This document shows, one piece after another, positions 41,866-50,488 of a DNA stretch of 64,000 bases. Position 1 is the first letter of the stretch. Every line of letters starts with the position of its first letter. This stretch comes from Planctomycetia bacterium. Lineage in GTDB: Bacteria; Planctomycetota; Planctomycetia; Gemmatales; HRBIN36. The notes under the pieces are model-generated. The model was not told the DNA's origin. It saw only the letters and a program-made list of their open reading frames with translations, and made no database searches. The position numbers and the translations under genes were made by a program. Location of the stretch: the NCBI GenBank assembly GCA_016795155.1, contig JAEUIE010000053.1, positions 124,001-188,000 of the forward strand. Direction: 5' to 3'.

Positions 41866-43130
41866 CACTGCGCCGAGGAAAGTTTTGCTGGTTCTTTGTT
41901 GGCAAACTGGATTGGCGTTCCATCTTCCAATGCTTCCGAGCCGCGACTGATAAACGTCTCACCAGGTTTCAGACCCTTTTTGACTTCAACCCAGCCTGGT
42001 TCGCGATAGCCGAGTTCCAGGATGCGTGCCTGGGCTACCCATTCTGTCTGGCCATTTTTGCCTGTTTTCTGAATCGGGACAAAAGCCACGAATCCACGCT
42101 CATTAGGTCGAACCGCTTCTTCCGGCACCACACACGCATCCTGATTGGTTCGCAGAGGAAAGCGAATGCGAGCTGTATACCCGGCCTGCATCTGTTTCAT
42201 GTCACTGGGAAAGATCTCTGACTTGCTTTCAAACATATGCGTTTCATTGTTGGCAATGGTGCTCATGTAAAACAATCTGCCACGGTATGTTTGCCTTGGA
42301 GATGCAAGCAAAGTGAATTCAACATCTGACAATTGGGGAGCCTGGACGAGTACGGAAAACATTGCAAGGTTCCGCACGGATATGCCGAATAATGGAGGAA
42401 CAGCAGAAACCATTTGAGCTGTTGCATCAGCGAACGATACAGCCAGGTTACCTGTCATTCTACTGCGAACTGCAGAAGATGCACTTTCCGGAATCCAACC
42501 GACCAGTCGCAAGCGAGTTATATCGGCGATGGTAGCTACAACACCTTTTTCATCAATGTAACTACCCGCTGTTACTTTTCTTAAATTGATCCGACCTGCA
42601 TATGGCGGACGGACTCGTGAGCGATTGAGTTGTATTTCTGCAAGTTGTCTGTTGGCTTCGGCTGCAGCCAACTCTGCTTCACTGGTCTTTTGTACTAGGG
42701 CAGTACGGGTACGCTCTTCTTCAGTAATGGCTCCTTTTGCATCTTCAGCACGTCTGGCAGTGTCTTTGGATTGTTCCAGCGCGGCACGAGCCCGCAGTTC
42801 ATTGGCCTTGGCCAGTGATAATTGAGTCTCAAAACGCTTTTGATCAACTACCAGGAGAACGGTGTCTGGAGTGACGAATTCACCTTCACGAAACAAGACT
42901 TCGTCGACGATGCCACTGACACCTGCTGCGATGTCGGTGATGCGCTCCGCTTCGATCACACCAGGCGTTTCGACGGTGTACTGCAATGATCGCTTTTCTG
43001 CTGTGCCAATCTCGACATTGCGTTTCAAATTCACCTTGCTGGGAGGTACAGCCGGAACAGCTTGCTGATTTGCAGTGCCACAACCTGTCAAACCGAGCAC
43101 AAACAATAAAAGTACGCTTTGATAATGCAT
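41865..43130 (-). CDS. Efflux membrane-fusion (HlyD/RND adaptor) lipoprotein
   Basis: A 421-residue periplasmic adaptor. The signal ends in a lipobox (LGLTGCG). The biotinyl-lipoyl half motifs are IAAGVSGIVDEVLFREGEFV and VRPPYAGRINLRKVTAGSYI, separated by a long alpha-hairpin (~105-170) rich in Ala/Glu; a beta-barrel and a proximal domain follow. Adaptors of this class link an inner-membrane pump to an outer-membrane channel, but neither is encoded next to it. Lies between RNase HI and the PfkB kinase and is translationally coupled to the latter. Confidence 0.88.
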   Translation of the reverse strand: MHYQSVLLLFVLGLTGCGTANQQAVPAVPPSKVNLKRNVEIGTAEKRSLQYTVETPGVIEAERITDIAAGVSGIVDEVLFREGEFVTPDTVLLVVDQKRFETQLSLAKANELRARAALEQSKDTARRAEDAKGAITEEERTRTALVQKTSEAELAAAEANRQLAEIQLNRSRVRPPYAGRINLRKVTAGSYIDEKGVVATIADITRLRLVGWIPESASSAVRSRMTGNLAVSFADATAQMVSAVPPLFGISVRNLAMFSVLVQAPQLSDVEFTLLASPRQTYRGRLFYMSTIANNETHMFESKSEIFPSDMKQMQAGYTARIRFPLRTNQDACVVPEEAVRPNERGFVAFVPIQKTGKNGQTEWVAQARILELGYREPGWVEVKKGLKPGETFISRGSEALEDGTPIQFANKEPAKLSSAQ

Positions 43131-43182
43131 GAAGTTATGCTATTTGTTCCAGGCGATACCGCATGGGGTACTCAGTCTTTTT

Positions 43183-43914
43183 TCATGCTTTCCTGATTGA
43201 TCGTACGCTGATTATCGGCGTCTGGTTCTTCAATTCGAGTTCGCCCAGGACAACGACAGCGTCGCCTGATTGGTAATTAGAAGGAACTCGAGCATGAGCC
43301 AGTCGCCAACTCACACCATTTGCCACCACGGCATACGAATCGTTCTGTTGAGAGGTTTTCAACTTCAGCAATGAACCTTGTAGTTTTACTTTTACATATT
43401 CCTTAATACTACTCGCAGGCACGTCTGGCGGTTGTTTTTCGATCTTACGAGCAGGCTTGTTGTTAGTTGCTGATGTTGTCGATAATGGCTTGTGCAACCC
43501 CAATGATTCGATGGGCAACCTGGGATCATCCAGTGCTTCGTTGCACAATTCATCAGCAACGGTATTCTGTTCTCGGTAGACATGTTGGAAATGAACTTTA
43601 CCAAGCTGTTTAATCAAGCCATCCGCAAGTGCTTTAAGTTCAGCAATCTTCTCATTTTTTACTTTGTAGACGCCAGTCATCTGTCGAACCAGCAGTTCAC
43701 TATCCGCACGGATATGGACTTCATCAGCGCCTAATTCCACAGACTTTTCCAACGCACGCAGCAGGCCGTGATACTCGGCGACGTTGTTGGTCGCATGCCC
43801 CAGCTTGCCTTTCAGTTTGATTGGTGTTTCGGAGGCTCCCAGAATGTAGCATCCATAGGCAGCTGGTCCGGGGTTGCCTCGTGATCCGCCGTCGATGTTG
43901 ATTGTCAGCTTCAT
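43183..43914 (-). CDS. rnhA: Ribonuclease HI with C-terminal beta-rich domain
   Basis: A 243-residue protein. Residues 1-130 are a type-1 RNase H that cuts RNA in RNA-DNA hybrids, with all four acidic residues: D8 (NIDGGSRGNPGP), E47 (NNVAEYHG), D71 (IRADSELL) and D121 (NTVADELCN). After a Pro/Lys linker (~140-168), residues ~170-243 are beta-rich (KVKLQGSLLKLK to ISVRSIRKA) and are not part of standard RNase HI (~155 residues); an OB-like fold is possible but unproven. It is eight bases after the secreted-protein gene. Confidence 0.9.
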   Translation of the reverse strand: MKLTINIDGGSRGNPGPAAYGCYILGASETPIKLKGKLGHATNNVAEYHGLLRALEKSVELGADEVHIRADSELLVRQMTGVYKVKNEKIAELKALADGLIKQLGKVHFQHVYREQNTVADELCNEALDDPRLPIESLGLHKPLSTTSATNNKPARKIEKQPPDVPASSIKEYVKVKLQGSLLKLKTSQQNDSYAVVANGVSWRLAHARVPSNYQSGDAVVVLGELELKNQTPIISVRSIRKA

Positions 43915-43922
43915 GCCGGTAA

Positions 43923-44528
43923 CTATTTCTCTCCAAGAATAATAATGCTGGTGGCTACCAGTCTGCTGAACCCCTGCAAGTCTTCACGTGCTACCTGCAC
44001 GATGACGACTTGTCCTTTGGATAGGTTAGTACGATCACCTGGTTTTCCAGGTAGTGCAGACTCCGTGCGTTTTCGATTCGTTTTGGAGCCAGTTTTTGAT
44101 TTTGAGGCATCGTCATCAGTTTGATTTTGCTTTGATTCAGAATCCTGAGAATTCTTCCTGCGCGTCGTTGACTGATTGTCTGTCGGAGCCTGTGCATTAT
44201 CCAGCAATCGTATGACAGTATCTTCATGAACACGCAATTCCAGCTCTCTGGTCTTTTCCTTAAAGACAAATTCTTTGGGGACAGGAGGCCGATATTTGCC
44301 TGACGCACCACCTCGCACAGTATTATTGTTAGCTGATCGAGTGGTAGAGGTAACGAGTTCCTTGTATTCCACTTCAATCTTACTGCCTTTATCAGAGACT
44401 TTGGATATTTCGCCTTTGAAAGCTCCAATAAAGGTCAATGCTCTCGGTGATTTCTTATCTTGTGCAAAACTATCAACATGTAACAGCGACAAAAGCAGTA
44501 ACAGTACCAAGTTCATGCATTTCAACAT
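43923..44528 (-). CDS. Secreted protein of unknown function
   Basis: A 201-residue protein with a signal peptide (LLLLLLSLLHVDSFAQ). The mature part has a beta-rich first segment (GAFKGEISKVSDKGSKIEV), then a Ser/Asp/Gln/Lys-rich, probably disordered stretch (~105-165), and a short hydrophobic end (GQVVIVQVAREDL). ATG 44528 is preferred; the longer frame from 44651 would overlap dgkA. I do not recognise the family. It lies between dgkA and rnhA, likely in one transcript. Confidence 0.7.
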   Translation of the reverse strand: MLKCMNLVLLLLLSLLHVDSFAQDKKSPRALTFIGAFKGEISKVSDKGSKIEVEYKELVTSTTRSANNNTVRGGASGKYRPPVPKEFVFKEKTRELELRVHEDTVIRLLDNAQAPTDNQSTTRRKNSQDSESKQNQTDDDASKSKTGSKTNRKRTESALPGKPGDRTNLSKGQVVIVQVAREDLQGFSRLVATSIIILGEK

Positions 44529-44631
44529 AGGATCACACCTGCCAGTATCGGGCGATGCTGGATGCAAATCAAAGATAGCAGTCAATTGAAACCCGTGCCA
44601 GTAATAAATTGAATCACTTTGATAAACTCCT

Positions 44632-45006
44632 TTATTGCTGAAACATGGCAAACAAGCGAGGAATAAAGATGATGCATCCGATTACCAACGCAGTCAGGCT
44701 CGCAACCAGCACTGCCCCTGCTGCAATATCAAGCGACTTCCAAAATCGATCTTGTTGATCGGGGTTTAATCCTTGAAACAATACTTCGATAGCACTGTTG
44801 AATAATTCTGCCGTAAATACCAGTCCGATACTGAAAATCAACGCGATCCATTCTGCAGATTCGATGCGCAGTAATGCACCTAACAAGATGACAATCAGGG
44901 CAACAGGAATATGAATTGAAAAACTGGCTTGTCCGGTTATTCCCCACCGGACGCCTCGAATGGCGACACGGAATTTGTCAATCCAAGTGAGAGTGGGTTT
45001 GGGCAT
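44632..45006 (-). CDS. dgkA: Diacylglycerol/undecaprenol kinase (DgkA)
   Basis: A 124-residue small integral-membrane lipid kinase with three hydrophobic helices. The signature AELFNSAIEVLFQGL and the segment SLDIAAGAVLVA match the DgkA family; the latter is closer to the Gram-positive undecaprenol-kinase form. It would phosphorylate diacylglycerol or undecaprenol for lipid recycling. It is eight bases after the DUF1501 gene in the minus-strand run. Confidence 0.9.
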   Translation of the reverse strand: MPKPTLTWIDKFRVAIRGVRWGITGQASFSIHIPVALIVILLGALLRIESAEWIALIFSIGLVFTAELFNSAIEVLFQGLNPDQQDRFWKSLDIAAGAVLVASLTALVIGCIIFIPRLFAMFQQ

Positions 45007-45014
45007 GCTGATCT

Positions 45015-46454
45015 CTAAGCCAGCATCTTGTTTATAACGTGTCCATGTACATCGGTAAGCCTGAAATCACGGCCTTGGAAGCGGAAGGTCAGCTTGGTAT
45101 GATCGAAACCCAGCAAATGCAGCAAGGTGGCATGCAGGTCGTGAACGTGTACTTTGTCTTCAATCGCATTAAAACCAAAGTCATCGGATTTTCCCAACAC
45201 AACACCCGGTTTCATGCCACCCCCTGCAAACCACATGGTGAAGCAATTGGGATGATGATCCCGTCCATCATCGCCGCCCTGAACCATGGGCGTTCTGCCA
45301 AATTCGCCTCCCCATATGACAAGAGTATCTTCCAATAAGCCTCGTTGTTTGAGATCTTTGACGAGGGCAGTGCAGGCTTGATCGGTTTTCTTGCACTCTG
45401 CTTTCAAGCCGCTGACCAGTCCACCATGATGATCCCATGCTTCATGGAACAACTGGACAAACCGAACCCCTTTTTCAACCAGCCTTCTGGCCAGCAGGCA
45501 ATTGTTGGCAAATGAAGGCTTTCCCGGTTCTGCACCATACGCATCCAACACAGCCTTGGGTTCCTTGCTGATGTCCATCAGTTCAGGAGCAGTTGCCTGC
45601 ATGCGATAGGCCAGCTCAAAGGAATTAATCCTGCCAGCGATTTCGGGGTCTCCCATGAAACCCAAGCGTTCTTCATTGAGTGCCTTGAGAGCATCAAGCG
45701 TATCCCGCTGTGCTTCACGATCTATGCCAGGCGGATTCGACAGGTACAAAACTGGATCGCCTGCGCTCCGGAAAAGCACACCATTATGTGCTGTCGGCAG
45801 GAAGCCTGCTCCCCAGTTCGATTGTCCACCACTGGGGCCTTTGCTGCCCGAACTGAAGACAACAAAACCAGGCAAATCTTCTGCTTCACTGCCCAGGCCA
45901 TAGGTTACCCAAGAACCGAAACTAGGCCTTCCGAATTGCTGTGCTCCGGTGTTCATGAAGATTTGCGCAGGGGCATGGTTGAATGCATCCGTCGTCATCG
46001 ATTTAACGATGGTCAAATCATCAACTATGGTAGACAGGTGAGGCATCAACTCCGATATCTCGGTCTGATTCTTTCCTACCTTGTTGAATTTGAACTTTGG
46101 TCCCAACAGCTTTGAATTCGGGTTAATGAACGCTGCGCGATAGCCCTTCAATAATTCTGCAGGAGGCAATGTGCCATTGTGCTTGGCTAACATGGGTTTG
46201 TTATCGAACAGTTCCAGATGACTGGGTGCGCCAGCCATGAACAGGTAAATAATCCGTTTGGCTTTGGGAGCAAAATGAGGTTTCTTCGGAGTCAGTGGAG
46301 TAACAGACTTCTTATCACCATCCCTGCCAATCAATCCCTGGCTGAGTAGATTCATCAATCCGATAGTGCCAAGGCCAACACCGCACTCACGAAAAAACCA
46401 TCTCCGTGTAAGGTGCTGTCTCTCTTGCTGAAGCAATTGCTCGATCGGTTTCAT
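45015..46454 (-). CDS. DUF1501 family exported protein (third copy)
   Basis: A 479-residue DUF1501 protein. Signal region: [20 protein letters not shown]. Family marks: [73 protein letters not shown] and [23 protein letters not shown] 46454 with a GAGAGAAG ribosome site is preferred over 46475. No DUF1549/1553 partner precedes it; it heads the seven-gene minus-strand run instead. Confidence 0.92.
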   Translation of the reverse strand: MKPIEQLLQQERQHLTRRWFFRECGVGLGTIGLMNLLSQGLIGRDGDKKSVTPLTPKKPHFAPKAKRIIYLFMAGAPSHLELFDNKPMLAKHNGTLPPAELLKGYRAAFINPNSKLLGPKFKFNKVGKNQTEISELMPHLSTIVDDLTIVKSMTTDAFNHAPAQIFMNTGAQQFGRPSFGSWVTYGLGSEAEDLPGFVVFSSGSKGPSGGQSNWGAGFLPTAHNGVLFRSAGDPVLYLSNPPGIDREAQRDTLDALKALNEERLGFMGDPEIAGRINSFELAYRMQATAPELMDISKEPKAVLDAYGAEPGKPSFANNCLLARRLVEKGVRFVQLFHEAWDHHGGLVSGLKAECKKTDQACTALVKDLKQRGLLEDTLVIWGGEFGRTPMVQGGDDGRDHHPNCFTMWFAGGGMKPGVVLGKSDDFGFNAIEDKVHVHDLHATLLHLLGFDHTKLTFRFQGRDFRLTDVHGHVINKMLA

Positions 46455-46588
46455 GACTTCTCTCAAATCAACCATGCAAGTTCAGTTTACACGGAAAGAA
46501 CAATCCCTGCCAACTCTTTCACAACTCTAACCGTTGCGATTCATGTCACTAACATAGCAACACAAGAGCCAAAGGAGAGTAAGTACCC

Positions 46589-47773
46589 ATGTTGCGATTG
46601 TCCAGGCTTGCAGATCAGGTGAAGCCTTCCGCTACATTAGCTGCCGGTGCCAAGGCCAAGGAAATGAAAGCTGCTGGCATCAAAGTCTATGATTTTACCC
46701 TCGGTGAACCCGATTTTCCCACCCCGCCTCATATTGTTGAAGCTGCGGTGAAGGCCATGCATGCAGGTCACACCAAGTATACCGCCGCTGAAGGCTTACC
46801 GGCGCTGAGGCAGGAACTGTGCAAGAGCTACAAACAGCGTTTTGATCTCACTTATACTCCCGATCAGGTCATCATCTCTAACGGCGCCAAGCACTCCCTT
46901 CACAATGCTCTTGCGGCATTGGTTGGCCTTGGTGATGAAGTTATCATCCCTACACCCTACTGGACCAGCTATGCTGATCTGGTCACTATGACCGGTGCGA
47001 GCATAGTTTTGGTGAACACCACCATTGAGGAAGGATTCAAACTAACTGCTGCTAAACTCAAGAGTGCCATTACACCCAAAACGCGACTCTTGATGATGAA
47101 TTCTCCCAGCAACCCTACGGGTGTCACTTACTCACGAGACGAGCTTCTCGCCTTATCACAAGTGGTAGTCGAGCACCAATTGGCAGTGCTCTCAGATGAA
47201 ATCTATGAGAATCTCTCCTACGACAATGTGAAGTCTACTTGTATAGCCAGCCTGCCTAGCATGCAGGAACTTACCATTGTCGTCAGTGGCGCCAGCAAAA
47301 GTTTCGCCATGACAGGGTGGCGTATCGGCTGGGCTCTTGGACCAAAGCACGTGATCAAAGCCATGGGCAACATTCAAAGTCAGCAGACGGGTTGTCCCAA
47401 CAGTATCAGTCAGTATGCCGCTCTGGTTGGTTTGACCAGCGACATGAAAGCCATGAATGATATGCGAGCCGAGTTCCAGGCCCGGCGTGATCTTATCTGC
47501 AAGGGCTTGGCCAGTTTGCCTGGTATCACAGTGCATCAACCAACCGGGGCCTTCTATGCCTTCTTCAATGTGTCAAAGCACTTTGGCAAGACTTTGCATG
47601 GCATCAAGATTAACGATTCAGCTGACTTCTGCCGTGCTGCCTTGGAAAAAGTGCAGGTAAGTGTTGTTCCAGGTTCTGCCTTCGGTGCCGAAGGTTACGT
47701 TCGGCTTTCGTTTGCTTCCAGCCGGGAAGATCTGCAGGGTGGAGTGGAGCAGTTACGAAAACTGCTTTCATAA
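46589..47773 (+). CDS. aspC: Aspartate/aromatic aminotransferase, class I
   Basis: A 394-residue PLP enzyme of fold type I, aspartate-aminotransferase-like (Ib subgroup). The PLP lysine is in VVSGASKSFAMTGWRIGW; other marks are FTLGEPDFPTPPH, NSPSNPTGVTYS, LSDEIYENLSYD and the substrate arginine in GYVRLSFASS. An AAAGGAGAG ribosome site precedes ATG 46589 by about ten bases. It is monocistronic and divergent from the DUF1501 run. Confidence 0.94.
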   Translation: MLRLSRLADQVKPSATLAAGAKAKEMKAAGIKVYDFTLGEPDFPTPPHIVEAAVKAMHAGHTKYTAAEGLPALRQELCKSYKQRFDLTYTPDQVIISNGAKHSLHNALAALVGLGDEVIIPTPYWTSYADLVTMTGASIVLVNTTIEEGFKLTAAKLKSAITPKTRLLMMNSPSNPTGVTYSRDELLALSQVVVEHQLAVLSDEIYENLSYDNVKSTCIASLPSMQELTIVVSGASKSFAMTGWRIGWALGPKHVIKAMGNIQSQQTGCPNSISQYAALVGLTSDMKAMNDMRAEFQARRDLICKGLASLPGITVHQPTGAFYAFFNVSKHFGKTLHGIKINDSADFCRAALEKVQVSVVPGSAFGAEGYVRLSFASSREDLQGGVEQLRKLLS

Positions 47774-47777
47774 AAAG

Positions 47778-47809
47778 TCAAAGCTTCAAGCCTGAGCTTG
47801 AAGCTTTGA
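47778..47809. terminator. Bidirectional intrinsic terminator
   Basis: A perfect 14-bp stem with loop CTGA (arm TCAAAGCTTCAAGC) immediately after the aspC stop. An A run (47772-47776) precedes it, giving a T run on the minus strand, so it is a clear terminator for the Gfo/Idh gene and probably also ends aspC transcription. Confidence 0.8.
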
Positions 47810-47828
47810 ATAACATCCAATGTTGATC

Positions 47829-49202
47829 TTAATATTCGCGGTTCTTCTTGCGACCCGGTTCGGGAATCGGGTAAATGCCTTCGGCATTTGCTTTTACCGG
47901 AGCAGGCGAATCGATGGTGAGTTTATCCACATCGGGAGCCATCTCGTGGTCGTGGTTCATCATCTGATCCAGCGTGACTTCACTGCAAGTATGACTGGCA
48001 AGCCGACCCATGGCAGTGACCAGACTTGCCATGGCTCCACGTCGGGCTTCGTTATGAGGCTTGTCATCACGAATGGACTGAATGAGATTGTCCCATTCAA
48101 GTTGGTAGGGATTATTTTCACGAGCCTTACATTTCCAGATAATATTCTCCGTTTTCATTTGATGACCCTTGAAGGTCTTGCAGCGGGCAGGAGAATGGCC
48201 TGAAGCCGAGATGACCGCTGCACCCTTGGTGCCATGTGCATAACTGGCGAACTCTTCGCGTGCACCAGTGATACATCGGCCTTCCAGATACATCTTCGTG
48301 CCATCTTCGAAGGTGTATTCCACGGTGTAATTGTCGAAATTCTGATCGACAAAGTCTTTGCGGTAATGACGGCCACCGTTGCCTGATGCTTTGACAGGCC
48401 AGGCGTCTTTCATCCAGCAGCATTCGTCAATGTTATGGATGTAGAAGTCGCTGAATGCTCCACCACTGGCCCAGAGGAAACCGTGGAAATTGCGAATCTG
48501 GTATTCCAGTTCATTTAATTTCTCAGGTTTCTTCCTGACTTGGAAGGTTCCAACCGGGCCATGCATGCGATAAGCACGCAGCAGAGTGATGTCTCCGATC
48601 TCACCCTTTTTGATGCGATCAAAGAGTTCCTGGCGAACTTCGCAATGTCGGCACATCAGGCCAACACCTACCTTGAGGCCAGCTTTCTCCGATTCATCAG
48701 CCAAGGCCAGCATTTTTCGCGTGCTGGGGCCATCAACCGTAGTTGGCTTTTCCATGAAGACGTTGAGTTTCTTTTTGATTGCATACTGGAAGAATGGCCA
48801 GCGGAAGGCAGGAGGAGTGGCAAAGATCACCACGTCGCCGGGTTTCAACACATCCATAGCATTCTTGAATGCATCGTACCCGACAAACTTGTTTTCATCT
48901 TTCACGGCGAGTCGTTCTTCATTATCTACTCGACGTTTCAATTCATCGTAACTGGATTTCAACCTGTCTTGGAACGCATCAGCCATAGCGGTTATGCGGA
49001 TGGGGCCAGACCTGGTAGCGATTGCGTTCTGGGCAGCGCCTGTGCCACGGCCGCCACAGCCAATCAGCGCAACGTCAATGGTGTTATTTTCACCAGCATG
49101 TACGCTGGGAATGCTTACGCCGGCAAGTGATGAGGTTGCGACGATTCCAGTAGTTGTTTTGATAACATCGCGACGAGAGGGGGAATTCAATCGTTCGGAC
49201 AC
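47829..49202 (-). CDS. Exported Gfo/Idh/MocA-family oxidoreductase
   Basis: A 457-residue NAD(P)-dependent sugar-oxidoreductase-fold protein with a Tat-type signal (SPSRRDVIKTTTGIVATSSL), a layout common in planctomycetes. The nucleotide fold opens DVALIGCGGRGTGAAQ, followed by NVFMEKPTTVD, the EKP catalytic segment of the family. GTG 49202 with AGGAG seven bases upstream is the best start; the frame to 49292 would add an improbable extension. The substrate is probably a sugar or inositol derivative, not inferable here. Confidence 0.88.
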   Translation of the reverse strand: MSERLNSPSRRDVIKTTTGIVATSSLAGVSIPSVHAGENNTIDVALIGCGGRGTGAAQNAIATRSGPIRITAMADAFQDRLKSSYDELKRRVDNEERLAVKDENKFVGYDAFKNAMDVLKPGDVVIFATPPAFRWPFFQYAIKKKLNVFMEKPTTVDGPSTRKMLALADESEKAGLKVGVGLMCRHCEVRQELFDRIKKGEIGDITLLRAYRMHGPVGTFQVRKKPEKLNELEYQIRNFHGFLWASGGAFSDFYIHNIDECCWMKDAWPVKASGNGGRHYRKDFVDQNFDNYTVEYTFEDGTKMYLEGRCITGAREEFASYAHGTKGAAVISASGHSPARCKTFKGHQMKTENIIWKCKARENNPYQLEWDNLIQSIRDDKPHNEARRGAMASLVTAMGRLASHTCSEVTLDQMMNHDHEMAPDVDKLTIDSPAPVKANAEGIYPIPEPGRKKNREY

Positions 49203-49342
49203 AATCTCGCTCCTGGTGTGAAAATGGCGGAATAAACCGGCGGGAATCGGTACTGATTTTATTATACAGCCGATACTAACGAAGATACTCACTCGAATGC
49301 TCAGAAGCGAGTCTAAACTTCATCTCTGCCATTTTTTCTTCA

Positions 49343-50452
49343 TTAACCGGCTCGACGGTAAGCCCGGTCACGCAGTTTGTCGATTTGCATCCGACGTTGA
49401 GCTTCAGGTGCATAGGCGTCAAATTCGCCGCCATTTGGCTCGATCAGGCAAAAGACATGGTAGGCCATTCGGCGCAGTTCCAGATCTCGCCGTTCCAGAG
49501 CATCTACTAAATGAGGCAAGGCAGGCCTTCCGATATTGAGAAGTTCATGTTCAGCTTTATCTTTTTCCGATCCCTTCAACTGTTCAATCAATTCAAATAC
49601 TCGTTCATGTTTAAGCACCGCATCTATGGTTTGAGCCGGAGCCATATTGCTCATGGACAGAATTTGCGGTGCAGCATCAGCAACGAAACCTCTTCCCTGC
49701 TGTTCTTCCGCAAAGTTCTGACCCAGGTAACGGGCAATCACTGTCTGATTCTTCACAATTTCATCTGGTGTACCTTGGGCAACCACCGATCCATCAGTGA
49801 TGACATAAGACCGATCGGTAATGCGGAGGGTTTCCCGAACATTGTGATCGGTTATCAGAATGGAGATGCCTCGCTTGCACAAATTACGAACAATCACCTG
49901 AATTTCGCTGATGGTGATCGGATCGATGCCCGTAAACGGTTCATCAAGCAAAATCAAAAGAGGTTCAGTTGCCAGGCATCGGGCAATTTCCAGACGACGT
50001 TTTTCACCGCCTGAGAGCGTTTGAGCAATACTGTTTTTCAGACGATGCAGTCCGAACTCTTCCAGCTTGGCGTGGGTAATTTCCAGTCGTTGTTCTGCGT
50101 TGGGCCGTTTACCCTGCAAGGAACGTAAGCCGGGCATGGCTTCCAACACTGCAAGGATATTCTGTTCAACCGTCAACTTGCGAAAGATGCTAGATTCCTG
50201 AGAAAGGTACCCCAGCCCCAGTCGGGCACGCTGGTACATTGGCCAGTTCGTCACTGTCTTTTCTGCAAAGCTGACTTTGCCACGGTCTGGCTTCACCATT
50301 CCGGTGGTCATGCGGAAACTGGTTGTCTTCCCAGCACCATTGGGGCCTAGGAGCCCGACAACTTCACCTTGATTGACATGAAAGCCAACGCCGTTGACCA
50401 CTTTGCGTCGGCCATAGGTTTTTTCAAGCCCTTCGACAGTCAGCAGCGACAT
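49343..50452 (-). CDS. lptB: LptB-like ABC ATPase with C-terminal extension
   Basis: A 369-residue ABC ATPase. Residues 1-240 match LptB, which powers lipopolysaccharide transport: Walker A GLLGPNGAGKTT, Q-loop YLSQESSIFRKLTV, signature LSGGEKRRLEIARCL, Walker B LLILLDEPFTGIDP and H-loop ITDHN. The remaining ~125 residues, helical and HEAT-like (GRPALPHLVDALERRDLELRR), are not in ordinary LptB (~240). GAGGA precedes the ATG. Permease subunits are not encoded nearby. It follows the gene at 50489-51970 by 36 bases. Confidence 0.88.
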   Translation of the reverse strand: MSLLTVEGLEKTYGRRKVVNGVGFHVNQGEVVGLLGPNGAGKTTSFRMTTGMVKPDRGKVSFAEKTVTNWPMYQRARLGLGYLSQESSIFRKLTVEQNILAVLEAMPGLRSLQGKRPNAEQRLEITHAKLEEFGLHRLKNSIAQTLSGGEKRRLEIARCLATEPLLILLDEPFTGIDPITISEIQVIVRNLCKRGISILITDHNVRETLRITDRSYVITDGSVVAQGTPDEIVKNQTVIARYLGQNFAEEQQGRGFVADAAPQILSMSNMAPAQTIDAVLKHERVFELIEQLKGSEKDKAEHELLNIGRPALPHLVDALERRDLELRRMAYHVFCLIEPNGGEFDAYAPEAQRRMQIDKLRDRAYRRAG

Positions 50453-50488
50453 GGATGTATTCCTCAGGATCTGAAACTGTCACTACGC

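Noticed and set aside
48540-49130. 196-residue open frame antisense to the Gfo/Idh gene
   Set aside because: It lies wholly opposite a well-supported gene, has no family motif and no ribosome site; it mirrors the codon pattern of the real gene.
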